64,000 nt of DNA from Austwickia chelonae (GTDB lineage: Bacteria > Actinomycetota > Actinomycetes > Actinomycetales > Dermatophilaceae): NCBI RefSeq assembly GCF_003391095.1, contig NZ_CP031447.1, positions 2,852,001 through 2,916,000 on the forward strand, given 5' to 3'. Position 1 is the stretch's first letter; the number at the start of each line of letters is the position of its first letter. This document shows, piece by piece, positions 8,322-17,020 of this stretch. The notes beneath the pieces were generated by a model. It worked only from the letters and a program-made list of their open reading frames with translations. It was not told the origin of the DNA and did no database searches. The translations under genes and the position numbers were made by a program.

Positions 8322-8352
8322 CTATATCCATCGGCGCATCCGCTATATCCAT
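8322..8352 (+). promoter_or_regulatory. Direct repeats CTATATCCAT upstream of the cytochrome c maturation operon
   Basis: Two exact copies of CTATATCCAT lie at 8322-8331 and 8343-8352, 21 bases apart start to start, which is two helical turns. They stand about 130 bases before the TPR gene and resemble the CTATATACC at 6069. This spacing suits a regulator binding on one face of the DNA. Confidence 0.45.
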
Positions 8353-8477
8353 GGCACGCCCGATCTACCCGAAACGTGCCGGGCGGCGGATGGCATCGCC
8401 GCCGACCTCCCGGGGAGGATGAGAAGGAATAAAGAGGAAGTGGCTAACCGGCCACCGGAGCAGCAGCAGGAGTCCCG

Positions 8478-9509
8478 ATGAGTGGGCGTCGAGTCAACCC
8501 CGTCGACCCGACGGAGGCACACCCGCAGGGCACTTTGGCACGCCATCTCGGGCTACCTGAGGACGCCGATGAAGCCACGGTGAAAGACGCCCACCAGCAT
8601 TTGAAGGATTTCCTCGACAGCGCTCCCCCAGCACTCGAAGCCTGGGCCGAGAACCAGCGCCGGCTTGCCGAGAAATCCCGCACCACCCCCGCTGCGCCGT
8701 CTTCTTCCGGCTCCTCGAAGGTGGCCGAGAAGTCCCTGTCCGACCATTTCGATGATCTCGACTTCCTCGAGGACGAGCCGTCGTCGGCCCCGACCCCGAA
8801 ACCGGCCCCCGCCACCAAGCCGGGGCGCCGCAGGGCCGTGGTCACCCCCGAAGCAGCAGCTGCCGCTCAGCATCACCCGCGCCAACGCACCTCAGCGCTC
8901 GTCCCGGTCCTCGTCCTGATGCTCATCGTCGGGGTCGTCTACGGCGTGTACCAGGCTGGTCGCCCCGTCAACACTGCGGCGTCCCCGGCCAAACCCACCA
9001 GTTCGGTACGCCCGGTCGACGAGTCGAAGGTCAAAGAACTCACCGAGAAGACGAAAACCGACCCTAAGGATGTCGCTTCGCTGCGCAGCCTGACCGACCA
9101 GTACTACGGCGCAGGCGAGTTCGCCAAGGCCGCTGAATGGCAGCAAAAGGTCGTGGACATCCAGCCCGCCGACATCAGCTCCCGTCTGGTGCTCGCCGCC
9201 TGCCTGGCCAACTCCGGCGACGCAGCCCGCGCCGAGACCGAGTGGACGAAAGTCATCGAGCTCGATCCCAAGCAGGTCGAGGCCTACTACAACCTCGGCG
9301 TGCTGCACTTCTCCGCGACCCCCCCGGATGTCGAGAAAGCCCGCGCCGAATGGGCCAAGGTCGTCGAGATCGACCCGAACTCCCCGCTGGCGAAGAACGT
9401 GTCGAGCCACATGAACCGGATGGGCGGACACGGCGCGAAGACCCCGGGTGGGGCAGCCTCGGGTGCCCCCACCGCCGCGGCCACCACCCAGGCCCCCGCC
9501 GCCAAATGA
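8478..9509 (+). CDS. TPR-repeat membrane protein, NrfG/CcmI-like cytochrome c assembly factor
   Basis: A 343-residue protein. The first 140 residues are cytoplasmic-looking, charged and proline-rich. One membrane helix lies at about 140-160 (VPVLVLMLIVGVVYGVY). The C-terminal half (about 175-310) contains several tetratricopeptide repeats, for example EVEAYYNLGVLHF-like and DISSRLVLAACLANSG segments. Proteins of this build (NrfG, CcmI) hold apocytochrome tails for haem attachment. It is the first gene of an operon with ccdA, resB, ccsA and a thioredoxin, and follows nrfHA, so a role in maturing NrfA/NrfH is likely. AGGAG precedes the ATG. Confidence 0.75.
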   Translation: MSGRRVNPVDPTEAHPQGTLARHLGLPEDADEATVKDAHQHLKDFLDSAPPALEAWAENQRRLAEKSRTTPAAPSSSGSSKVAEKSLSDHFDDLDFLEDEPSSAPTPKPAPATKPGRRRAVVTPEAAAAAQHHPRQRTSALVPVLVLMLIVGVVYGVYQAGRPVNTAASPAKPTSSVRPVDESKVKELTEKTKTDPKDVASLRSLTDQYYGAGEFAKAAEWQQKVVDIQPADISSRLVLAACLANSGDAARAETEWTKVIELDPKQVEAYYNLGVLHFSATPPDVEKARAEWAKVVEIDPNSPLAKNVSSHMNRMGGHGAKTPGGAASGAPTAAATTQAPAAK

Positions 9510-9551
9510 CCCCGGCCCCCGGCTGACACAGACAGGGAGAGGAGAGAACTT

Positions 9552-10256
9552 ATGACCGGAGTGACGCTGCCCCTGGCAGTCCTCGCCGGCATCATCTCCT
9601 TCATCTCACCCTGTTTCCTGCCGATCGTGCCGGTCTACGTGGGCTACATGGTCGGCGGACAAGACGAGCAGCCGATCTCCCGCAGAGCCACCCTCCTCCA
9701 GGCCTGCGCCTTCGTCGGCGGGTTCAGCGCGGTGTTCGTCACGTTGTGGGCCTCGATAGGCCTGGTCGGATACGCGCTGAGTGACTACCGGGACCTGCTG
9801 CGCATCGCCGGTGGCGCTGTGCTCATCGTGATGGGCTTGCACGTGGCAGGGCTCATCGAGCTGTCCATGCTCTACCGCACCGCCCGGCCGATCGGGGCCC
9901 CGTCGGCCAACGGCCGTCCGACCTTGCGTCGATCCGGGCTGCTGGGGCTGGCCTTCGGTGCCGGGTGGACCCCCTGCATCGGGCCGATCCTCGGTGGAGT
10001 CATCGGCCTGGCCTCGGTCAGCTCGACCGTCGGGGAGGGAGCACTGCTCCTCGTCGCCTACTGCCTCGGGCTCGGGCTCCCCTTCGTCCTGGTGGCCATG
10101 GGCGCCGACGCCCTGCACCGACGGATGTCCGCTCTACGACGCCACACCACCGCGATCGCGCTGACCTCGGGTGCCTTCCTGATCGTCACCGGCTTCCTGA
10201 TGGTCACCAATCTCTTCAGCCGTCTGAGCGGCTCCGTCCCCACCTTCGGCCTGTGA
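9552..10256 (+). CDS. ccdA: CcdA, thiol-disulfide transport membrane protein
   Basis: A 234-residue protein of the DsbD/CcdA transmembrane family with about six membrane helices. The two conserved redox cysteines are in SPCFLPIVP near the N-terminus and GWTPCIGP in the middle. It moves reducing power from cytoplasmic thioredoxin to the outside face, where it keeps apocytochrome CxxCH cysteines reduced. AGGAGAG precedes the ATG. It is followed twelve bases later by resB. The neighbour set is that of System II cytochrome c maturation. Confidence 0.9.
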   Translation: MTGVTLPLAVLAGIISFISPCFLPIVPVYVGYMVGGQDEQPISRRATLLQACAFVGGFSAVFVTLWASIGLVGYALSDYRDLLRIAGGAVLIVMGLHVAGLIELSMLYRTARPIGAPSANGRPTLRRSGLLGLAFGAGWTPCIGPILGGVIGLASVSSTVGEGALLLVAYCLGLGLPFVLVAMGADALHRRMSALRRHTTAIALTSGAFLIVTGFLMVTNLFSRLSGSVPTFGL

Positions 10257-10267
10257 GCGAGGACCTC

Positions 10268-11779
10268 ATGACCCAAGACGTGCGCCCCCGCAATCTCGTC
10301 GACGAGAACCCTCCGCCCGCCGCGGCGTCCCCCTCGGCCCCGCAAGGGGATATCCCGCTGCGTGAGGTCTTCCACAAGGTCAACGCCTTCTTCTACAACA
10401 AGACCACCGGTCTGGGGCTCATCCTCGCGATGGCTTTCCTCACCCTGATGGGCACCCTGCTGGAGCAGGCACCCGACGGGCTGCGCGACGACCCCTCCGG
10501 ATGGAACTCCTGGGTTGAATCGGTGCGCCCCCGCTACGGCGGATGGACCCAGGTACTGGCCTTCACCGGCGCCTTCAACATCTTCAGCTCCATCTGGTTC
10601 CGCGTGGTCACCGTCATGCTGGCGCTCAGCATCATCGCGTGCACCTGCCATCGGGTCCCGCAGTTGTGGCGGCGGTCGGCACATCCGCACATCCACGTCA
10701 GTGACGCTTTCTTCGACCACGCAGGCCTGAGCGAACGGGTCTGCCTCGACACCGCACCTGCTGAGACCTTCGCGAGCGCACGCGCCGCGTTGAGTGCACA
10801 GGGTTATCGGATCATCGACGACGAGCGTGGCCCGGGGTTGAACCTGTACGCCGATCGTTTCCGCTGGGCACCTTTCGGTACGGCGATCGCCCACGCCAGT
10901 TTCGTGATCATCCTGTTGGGTGTCTTCGTCACCACTACCTTCGGGTTCAAGAATCCGAGCTTGCCGGTGGGTGTGGGGACCAAGGCCGAGATCGGTCACG
11001 GCACCGGGTTGACGGTCGAGGCGAAGTCGTTCACCGACAGGTACACCGATCAGGGCCGTCCGCTGGACTACTACTCCGAGTTGGTCCTGTTCAAGGACGG
11101 GCGTCAGGTCGCTGAACAGACCGTTCGGGTCAATACGCCCTTGCGTCACGAAGGGGTGTCCATCCACCAGGCTTCGTACGGCATCGCAGCTGCCATGAAG
11201 ATCACCGATGCCCAGGGTGCCCAGGTCTATTCCGGCGGGGTGCCTCTGGCGTGGAAGTCCGATGACAAACGTCGTGTGATCGGCAAGGTGAAGCTCGAGG
11301 GCAAGAACTTGACCCTGTATGTCGTCGCTGCTGCTTCTGGGGTCGTCGACCGTCAGCTCGGTGCGGGGCAGGTGCTCCTGGAGGTTTACCAGGATGCCGA
11401 GAAGAGCCCGTTGGCGTCGCAGGTCGTCTCTCAGGGGCAGGAGGCGCAGATCGCCGGGCTGAACTACACCTTCGAACGTGAGCGTCAGTACACCGGGTTG
11501 ATGATCGTGCGGGACCCCGGTGCCATCTGGGTGTGGATCGGGTCTTCGTTGATGGTGCTCGGTCTGATCCTGACGATGTTCCTCCACCACCGTCGCATCT
11601 GGGTGAGGGTCGTCCCCCGCTCCGAGGGAGAGGGCAGCGAGCTGCGTATCGCCTCGGCGGAGCGTCAGGACACGCCTTACGAACGATGGTTCCACCGCTT
11701 CGTGCAGCGGTTGGCCGATCCCGGTTCGGTCGGCGAGGGGAACAGCCTGGACGACTACGACCGCCGACGGAAGCGCTGA
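10268..11779 (+). CDS. resB: ResB/Ccs1 family cytochrome c biogenesis protein
   Basis: A 503-residue protein. I chose the ATG at 10268, which has GAGGA upstream; the open frame extends further 5' into ccdA without coding character. Hydrophobic segments lie at about residues 50-70, 100-125 and 205-225. A large extracytoplasmic domain runs from about 225 to 410, and a last helix lies at about 420-440 (VWIGSSLMVLGLILTMFLHH), followed by a charged tail. ResB forms the haem-delivery and ligation complex of System II with CcsA. The VNTPLRHEG and IHQASYG segments are typical of the family. Confidence 0.9.
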   Translation: MTQDVRPRNLVDENPPPAAASPSAPQGDIPLREVFHKVNAFFYNKTTGLGLILAMAFLTLMGTLLEQAPDGLRDDPSGWNSWVESVRPRYGGWTQVLAFTGAFNIFSSIWFRVVTVMLALSIIACTCHRVPQLWRRSAHPHIHVSDAFFDHAGLSERVCLDTAPAETFASARAALSAQGYRIIDDERGPGLNLYADRFRWAPFGTAIAHASFVIILLGVFVTTTFGFKNPSLPVGVGTKAEIGHGTGLTVEAKSFTDRYTDQGRPLDYYSELVLFKDGRQVAEQTVRVNTPLRHEGVSIHQASYGIAAAMKITDAQGAQVYSGGVPLAWKSDDKRRVIGKVKLEGKNLTLYVVAAASGVVDRQLGAGQVLLEVYQDAEKSPLASQVVSQGQEAQIAGLNYTFERERQYTGLMIVRDPGAIWVWIGSSLMVLGLILTMFLHHRRIWVRVVPRSEGEGSELRIASAERQDTPYERWFHRFVQRLADPGSVGEGNSLDDYDRRRKR

Positions 11780-11845
11780 GATGACAACGGCCTCTCCGAG
11801 TGAAGTAACCACCTCCATCCGCCCATCTGTCACGAGGACACGACG

Positions 11846-12739
11846 ATGATCAATCTCTCCCAGTACTTCCTCGTCGCTGCCACCCTGCTCGTCGCCCTGG
11901 CGGTGGCTGCCGACGTGATCGCTGTCGCCCTGCGACGTCAGAGCGTCCCCGATGAGGAGCGGGTTCCCGCTGCTGTGGGGGCTTCCTCGTCGAGCAGTCG
12001 TCCGTCCGTCGGAGCTGTGGCTCCCCAGACCCGGGGAATCAGCTGGTTCGGCAGCGCTCTGACCTACGCGGCGCTGGCTGCGCTGACCGGCGCATTGGCA
12101 ACTCGGTCGATGGCCACCGGCCACGGCCCCTTCGCGAATCAGCACGAGTTCGCCGTTTCTTTCGCCTGGGGCATCCTGGCTGCCTACGTCTACTTCGAGT
12201 GGCGCTATCGGATCCGTGCGCTGGCGTTGTTGGTGCTGCCGGTGACCATCACCATGTTGATGTACGCGCAGGCGACCGATTCCGACGTCCAGCCGCTCGT
12301 CCCGGCTCTTCAGCACCATTTCCTCCTCACCGTGCATGTCGCCACGGCGGTTCTGTCCTACGGTGCGGCTGCGGTCGCGTTCTGCGCTGCGGTGCTCTAC
12401 CTGTTGCCGGAGAGCCTGCATTTCAAGGGGATGCCCAAGCCTGCGGTGCTCGATGAGCTGGGTTACCGGGCTGCGGTGGTCTCGTACCCGTTGATGACCA
12501 TCATGATCATTCTGGGTGCGGTGTGGGCGAATATCGCCTGGGGCGCGTACTGGAGCTGGGACCCCAAGGAGACCTCGGCGCTGGTGACCTGGCTCATCTA
12601 CGGCGCTTATCTGCATGCCCGTGTGGTCCGTGACTGGCGAGGCCGGAGAGCCGCCTGGTTGCTCGTTCTGGGGTTCGCCGCGGTGCTCTTCACCTACTTC
12701 GGCAATCTCTTCTTCGGCGGGCTGCATTCCTATGCCTGA
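11846..12739 (+). CDS. ccsA: CcsA/CcsB-type haem lyase subunit of System II
   Basis: A 297-residue polytopic protein with about eight membrane helices. The tryptophan-rich haem-binding WWD-type motif is visible near the C-terminus (WGAYWSWDPKETSAL), and conserved histidines flank it (GPFANQHEF and LQHHFLLTVH). It exports haem and, with ResB, joins it to CxxCH motifs. A short GAGGA precedes the ATG. Its last eight bases overlap the thioredoxin gene, so the two are translationally coupled. The number of haems in nrfHA (nine) explains the need for this operon next door. Confidence 0.92.
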   Translation: MINLSQYFLVAATLLVALAVAADVIAVALRRQSVPDEERVPAAVGASSSSSRPSVGAVAPQTRGISWFGSALTYAALAALTGALATRSMATGHGPFANQHEFAVSFAWGILAAYVYFEWRYRIRALALLVLPVTITMLMYAQATDSDVQPLVPALQHHFLLTVHVATAVLSYGAAAVAFCAAVLYLLPESLHFKGMPKPAVLDELGYRAAVVSYPLMTIMIILGAVWANIAWGAYWSWDPKETSALVTWLIYGAYLHARVVRDWRGRRAAWLLVLGFAAVLFTYFGNLFFGGLHSYA

Positions 12740-13394
12740 GCGGACCACGGTTTCGGACCGGCCTGCGCAGGCCGGGGTGGACCGGGGTGACTGGCGGGCA
12801 CGTCTTCGGTCCAGCCGTTTCGGCACGGTAGGCGTGCTCCTGGTGACGCTGGTCCTGGTGATGGGCGGCGCTTATCTGGTGAACCGGCCGGCCGAAGGTT
12901 CGGGTAAGCCCACGGCTCAGGGCACGGAGAAGATCTCGCCCGTGCAACTCAAGGGCGGGGCGTCCGGACCTGCTCCGAAGGTGGGAGAACCTGCCCCGGA
13001 GTTCTCTTCGGCCACCATTGACGGCCAGGAAATCTCGTTGTCCCAGTACGCCGGCCGACCGGTCTGGCTGACTTTCGGTGCCTCGTGGTGTTCGGCCTGT
13101 CGAGCGGAGTTCCCCGACGTTCAGGCCACGCATGCTGCGGCAAAACCGGACGGCCTGGCTGTGATCGGCATTTACCTCTCCGAGGAGGCTTCCTCGGTGA
13201 AGGAGTTCACCCAACGGTTGAAGCTTGACTTCGCCCATGTGCCCGACCCGCAGACCCGTATCGCCTCGGCCTACCGGGTGATGGGGGTTCCGGCTCATGT
13301 GTTCATCGACAAGGAGGGTGTGGTGCGGTCCATCGACGCCGGCATCCTCAGTCACGACCAGATCAAGGAGCGTCTGGGCAAGATCGGCGCCTGA
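12732..13394 (+). CDS. ResA/CcsX-like membrane-anchored thioredoxin
   Basis: A 220-residue protein starting at the ATG at 12732 inside the end of ccsA. One N-terminal membrane helix lies at about residues 33-52 (GVLLVTLVLVMGGAYLV), followed by a TlpA/ResA-type thioredoxin fold. The active site is WCSAC, preceded by WLTFGA, and the cis-proline is in GVPAHVF. It should reduce apocytochrome cysteines outside the membrane with electrons from CcdA. It closes the cytochrome c maturation operon. Confidence 0.88.
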   Translation: MPERTTVSDRPAQAGVDRGDWRARLRSSRFGTVGVLLVTLVLVMGGAYLVNRPAEGSGKPTAQGTEKISPVQLKGGASGPAPKVGEPAPEFSSATIDGQEISLSQYAGRPVWLTFGASWCSACRAEFPDVQATHAAAKPDGLAVIGIYLSEEASSVKEFTQRLKLDFAHVPDPQTRIASAYRVMGVPAHVFIDKEGVVRSIDAGILSHDQIKERLGKIGA

Positions 13395-13400
13395 CCTCTC

Positions 13401-13823
13401 TCAGCCGATGACGAAGGGTTCGCCCTGCTCGACCCGGATGGGCAGCCGTGCTTCACCCTTGATCGCTGCCACGACCTCGGCGGTGGCCTCGGTGACCGTC
13501 ACGAAGATCTCACCGGTCCGCACGTCCACACCGAAAGCATTGATGAAGGTGGGTTTCGAGCTGTCACCGAAGACTTCGGCGAGCCGTTCCGATTCGGCCG
13601 TGAGCTCGGCCTCGGCGTGCGCGACCCGACGGAACTCGAACCGGGCGGTGTAGTTCTGCGGAGGGTTGCTCTCTCCTACCGGTCCGAGCCCTTTCGCTCC
13701 GACGACGAAGAGGTCGCCTTCCTGCCAGACGCCACCTGATGCTTCCGGGCCGAGAGCTTTCTGCAGCAGGGCCAACAGCTGCTGATCGCCGACGACGGGT
13801 TCGGGGGTGCTGCTGGGCATCAT
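13401..13823 (-). CDS. Hypothetical protein, 140 residues
   Basis: A soluble acidic protein without signal peptide or membrane helix. It has an alternating alpha/beta composition, with segments such as GVWQEGDLFVVGAKG and RTGEIFVTVTEATAEVV suggesting two related beta-rich halves. I do not recognise a family. Its 3' end converges with that of the thioredoxin gene seven bases away. The coding bias is normal for the window. Confidence 0.6.
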   Translation of the reverse strand: MMPSSTPEPVVGDQQLLALLQKALGPEASGGVWQEGDLFVVGAKGLGPVGESNPPQNYTARFEFRRVAHAEAELTAESERLAEVFGDSSKPTFINAFGVDVRTGEIFVTVTEATAEVVAAIKGEARLPIRVEQGEPFVIG

Positions 13824-13942
13824 GGATCGGTCAGCTCCTCATGAGGTGGGTGGATCGAACGGCGACAGTCTAGGGAGGGAGACGGCCGGAAGAGCCGTGA
13901 AGTTGCCCTCCCGTTGTCGGAAGCTCCTGCCAGACTGAGGCA

Positions 13943-14845
13943 ATGTCGTCTGATTCCAGTTTTTCTCCCGAGAGCCTCGCTGATCTCTGCCCTGATTTCG
14001 AGACCGCGAAGCAGGTGGCGTACGACCATCTCCCTGAGGAGGTCGCCGATGCCTGGATCCGGATGTGCCGCCCTGCGGTCTCCTTGTCCCCGGCCGAGCA
14101 GGGTGAGCCCGTGGTCGCCCGTTTCGGAGGGATTCCCCGGATGCCCGAGGAGATCTCCTGGCCGGAGTGGGAGGGGCACGGTCCGCTCTCCTTCGTCGCC
14201 GAAGTCGATCTGTCCGCGCTGACCGAGCACGGTCTGCGCACGGGTCTGGATCTACCCGAGCAGGGGCGTTTGCTCTTCTTCTACTACGTCAATCCGGAAG
14301 ACCCGGATGCGCTGGTCTTCTACGAAGATCACGAGAGCCTGTCGGGGGCCCGGGTCCTCTACGTCACGGAGACCGCTGCCGACAGCCCGCGTCGGGTTCT
14401 CACCGACGAGTCGGTCACCGCCTACCCGGAGGTGAAGATGACCGGCACCATGCTGAGCACCTTCCCCGAGGTGGAGAATTCCCGGCTCTATCAGGAGTTC
14501 GCCGACCAGGAGAGCGACGGCGAGTCCTGGCTGGACCTGGCCAATGACGACGATTTCCGGGAAGCGTTGGCGGAATTGGAGCCCGAGACCGACCACCGTA
14601 TCGGCGGATGGCCGTTGTCCTTGCAGGGTCCGGTCGAGCTGGAGGCCGCTGCTTCGGTGCTCGACGCTTCGCTCTACGACTCGCCCGAGTACGAAGGCGA
14701 GGCACGTTCCTGGCGTCTGCTCCTGCAGGTGAGTAGCAGCGACGAGATGATCTGGGGCGATTCGGGGATGCTCTACTGGTTCCTCCGTGAGGGCTCCACC
14801 GGCAAACCGCTGCCGACCAGCACCTTCACCTGGCAGTGCCTGTGA
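13943..14845 (+). CDS. DUF1963 (YwqG-like) family protein
   Basis: A 300-residue soluble, very acidic protein. Family features are FGGIPRMPEEISWPEW near residues 55-75, SFVAEVDLSAL, LLFFYYV, and the C-terminal LLLQV...WGDSGMLYWFL block. DUF1963/YwqG proteins are widespread in bacteria and lack an established biochemical function. The gene stands alone between a divergent small gene and a convergent permease. Confidence 0.8.
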   Translation: MSSDSSFSPESLADLCPDFETAKQVAYDHLPEEVADAWIRMCRPAVSLSPAEQGEPVVARFGGIPRMPEEISWPEWEGHGPLSFVAEVDLSALTEHGLRTGLDLPEQGRLLFFYYVNPEDPDALVFYEDHESLSGARVLYVTETAADSPRRVLTDESVTAYPEVKMTGTMLSTFPEVENSRLYQEFADQESDGESWLDLANDDDFREALAELEPETDHRIGGWPLSLQGPVELEAAASVLDASLYDSPEYEGEARSWRLLLQVSSSDEMIWGDSGMLYWFLREGSTGKPLPTSTFTWQCL

Positions 14846-14889
14846 CCGAGGTGCCATCGTCCGGTCTGCGTTGACCGGAGGACGACGGC

Positions 14890-14928
14890 GCGGGGTGACT
14901 CCGGATGGAAGCCTCGGAATCACCCCGC
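14890..14928. terminator. Bidirectional terminator hairpin
   Basis: The inverted repeat GCGGGGTGACTCC...GGAATCACCCCGC has 13-base arms with one mismatch. It lies between the converging ends of the DUF1963 gene and the permease gene and can serve both. Confidence 0.65.
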
Positions 14929-14938
14929 GGTCGTATCG

Positions 14939-16579
14939 TCACTCAGCCGGCGGCCGATACCGCCCCAGGTCTGCCGAATCGCGTCTGCTGCTCCGTGTGG
15001 GATAACCCGCAGGTGCCTCGCTGCGATACTCCGGCGTACTGGCCGGTTGATCGTCGTTTCCCTGGTCGGCCGAAGTGGAGGCATCGGATTCCGTCGCCAG
15101 GGGAAGGTCGCCGGCGACCAGTTGCTGCCCGCCGGTTTCTTCCTCCAGGGGCAGGAAGGCGCCGGTGTCCGGCGGCATGCCTGCATCCTCTTGACGCGGG
15201 CCACGGACCAGGGCCAGGGCCCCGCCGACGACCAACCATCCGCCGCCGACCATCAACGCGAGGTGGCTGGTGTGGCCCAGCACGACCAGCAGGATGACCG
15301 CACCGATCCCGGGGACCACACCGTGGCGGATCGGGCAGGGCTTCTCGTCCTTGCGCTTCGTCCAGAAGTAGCCGATCACCGACAGGTGCACCAGGACGAA
15401 GGCCGACAAGGCACCCACGGCGACGATCGACACCAGCGCGTCCAGCCCGTTCGGCTGCAAGGACGACCAGAACGCGATACCCAGGTTGATCACCGCGACC
15501 GACGTGGTGGCGCTGACCGGCACTCCGGCTCGCGGGGAGACCATCGTGAAGAACCGCGGCAGCGCCTGTTCCCGGCCCATGTCCAACAGGATCCGTGAGG
15601 CTGCCGCTTGGCCCACCATCGCGGAGAAAGCCGCACCGGCTCCGGTGGACAAGGCCAGGAGGGTCTTCAGCCAGGGGGCGATCTGGGCCCCGACCATCTC
15701 GTAGAAAGCGACGCCGTGCCGGTCAGGGGTGACGGCTCCGGTTGCGGCGGCAGGTGGGGAGAGCAGCGAACCCACGTAGGTCTGTACGAAGAAGAAGATC
15801 CCGGCGAGCACCAGGCATGTCACCGTTGCCCGGGCCACAGCTTTACGTCCGCCGATGGATTCCTCGACGAAGGTGGTCAGTGCGTCGAAGCCCAGGAAGC
15901 TGAGCGCGGCGACGGAGACCGCGCCGATGACAGCGGTCATCTGCATCGGTCCGACACCGGTCAGCGGGCTGGTCCACGGACGTTGCGGGCCGCTGGTGAT
16001 CAGGACCAGGAGACTGCCGAAGAGCACGAAGGCCAGGACGACGGTCGAGATGATCACCATCACCAGTGCGGCTTGCGCGGCGATTCTCACCCCGATGAGA
16101 TTCAACGATGTGGTGATCGCCACGATCACGACGATCCATGCCCAGATCGGCACTGACGGGACGATCGAGTTCAGCGCGAACCCCGAGAAGAGATAGGCCA
16201 CCGCGGGGATCAGCAGGTAGTCGAGCATGATCATCCACCCGGCCAGGAAGCCGCTGCGTGGACCGATCCCTGCGTTCGCGTAGGCGAAGACCGACCCTGC
16301 GCGGGGTACCTGGCGAGACATCATCACGTAGGACGCCGCGGTGAAGGACATCGCCACGGTGGCGATCAGGTAGACGACGGGTGCCATACCGCCTGATTTG
16401 GCGTCGAGCACCCCGAAGACGCCGATCGCTGCCGATGGCCCGATGAAAGCGAGCCCGTACCCGATGAGCTGCGGGAAAGTGAGCCTACGTCGCAGGGTAG
16501 GCGTGATCTGCCGATGCCTTCCTCCACCGGCTGTCATTTCGGATCGACCCCCTCGCTGGGGCCTCAATGTCTGGGCCAT
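14939..16579 (-). CDS. APC-superfamily amino acid permease
   Basis: A 546-residue protein with about twelve membrane helices between residues 30 and 480. Typical APC features are IGYGLAFIGPSAAIGVFG in the first helix, a GSVFAYANAGIGPRSGFLAGW segment after helix 2, and AALSFLGFDALTTFVEE in helix 6. The C-terminal 80 residues are polar and acidic. The substrate is probably an amino acid or amine; it cannot be specified. GAGGAGG precedes the ATG at 16579. It is convergent with the DUF1963 gene. Confidence 0.88.
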   Translation of the reverse strand: MAQTLRPQRGGRSEMTAGGGRHRQITPTLRRRLTFPQLIGYGLAFIGPSAAIGVFGVLDAKSGGMAPVVYLIATVAMSFTAASYVMMSRQVPRAGSVFAYANAGIGPRSGFLAGWMIMLDYLLIPAVAYLFSGFALNSIVPSVPIWAWIVVIVAITTSLNLIGVRIAAQAALVMVIISTVVLAFVLFGSLLVLITSGPQRPWTSPLTGVGPMQMTAVIGAVSVAALSFLGFDALTTFVEESIGGRKAVARATVTCLVLAGIFFFVQTYVGSLLSPPAAATGAVTPDRHGVAFYEMVGAQIAPWLKTLLALSTGAGAAFSAMVGQAAASRILLDMGREQALPRFFTMVSPRAGVPVSATTSVAVINLGIAFWSSLQPNGLDALVSIVAVGALSAFVLVHLSVIGYFWTKRKDEKPCPIRHGVVPGIGAVILLVVLGHTSHLALMVGGGWLVVGGALALVRGPRQEDAGMPPDTGAFLPLEEETGGQQLVAGDLPLATESDASTSADQGNDDQPASTPEYRSEAPAGYPTRSSRRDSADLGRYRPPAE

Positions 16580-16586
16580 GGTGCGC

Positions 16587-17020
16587 CTCCTCGAGCACGC
16601 GGTCGCCCTCTCCCGACCACGCGAACTCCGTTAATTGGTGCCGACTGTAACGACCTTGGACGAGTAAAGGCGATGAAATGACGGCTTTGTTTGGACGGTC
16701 GACCAGAGGGGGTGTGACCGTCTCGGCAGTATCGAGACCAAGGAGAGCACAGCTGGGCAGGTCACAGGACCTCAGACGTCTGATGTGTCCCCGCCAGCAG
16801 GCATGATCTCCGAAAATTTTATTTTTTGATAACACCGCTCGCTGTCCAATCATTGAGATGGACTGTGTCAGCGCGGAGTAGGACAACAGGCTCGGAGAAC
16901 GCCTCGAAGGCTCCGAGAATGATATTTTCCGAGGCTCTCTTTCCTACTGAAAAAACAGTCGATACTTCAGGACCAGGAGCGAAGCCATACGGCTGGATCA
17001 GCGAATCCCGTTCTGCCCCT
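16587..17020. other. Intergenic stretch without a supported gene
   Basis: About 430 bases between the permease start and the end of the deacetylase-like gene. It is less GC-rich than its surroundings. A minus-strand frame of 79 codons (16819-17058) shows no recognisable motif. It may be debris left when the deacetylase gene lost sequence. No promoter is clear apart from the permease leader. Confidence 0.4.

Noticed and set aside
10058-12826. Minus-strand frame of 922 codons opposite resB and ccsA
   Set aside because: It is antisense to well-recognised System II genes and shows no domain.
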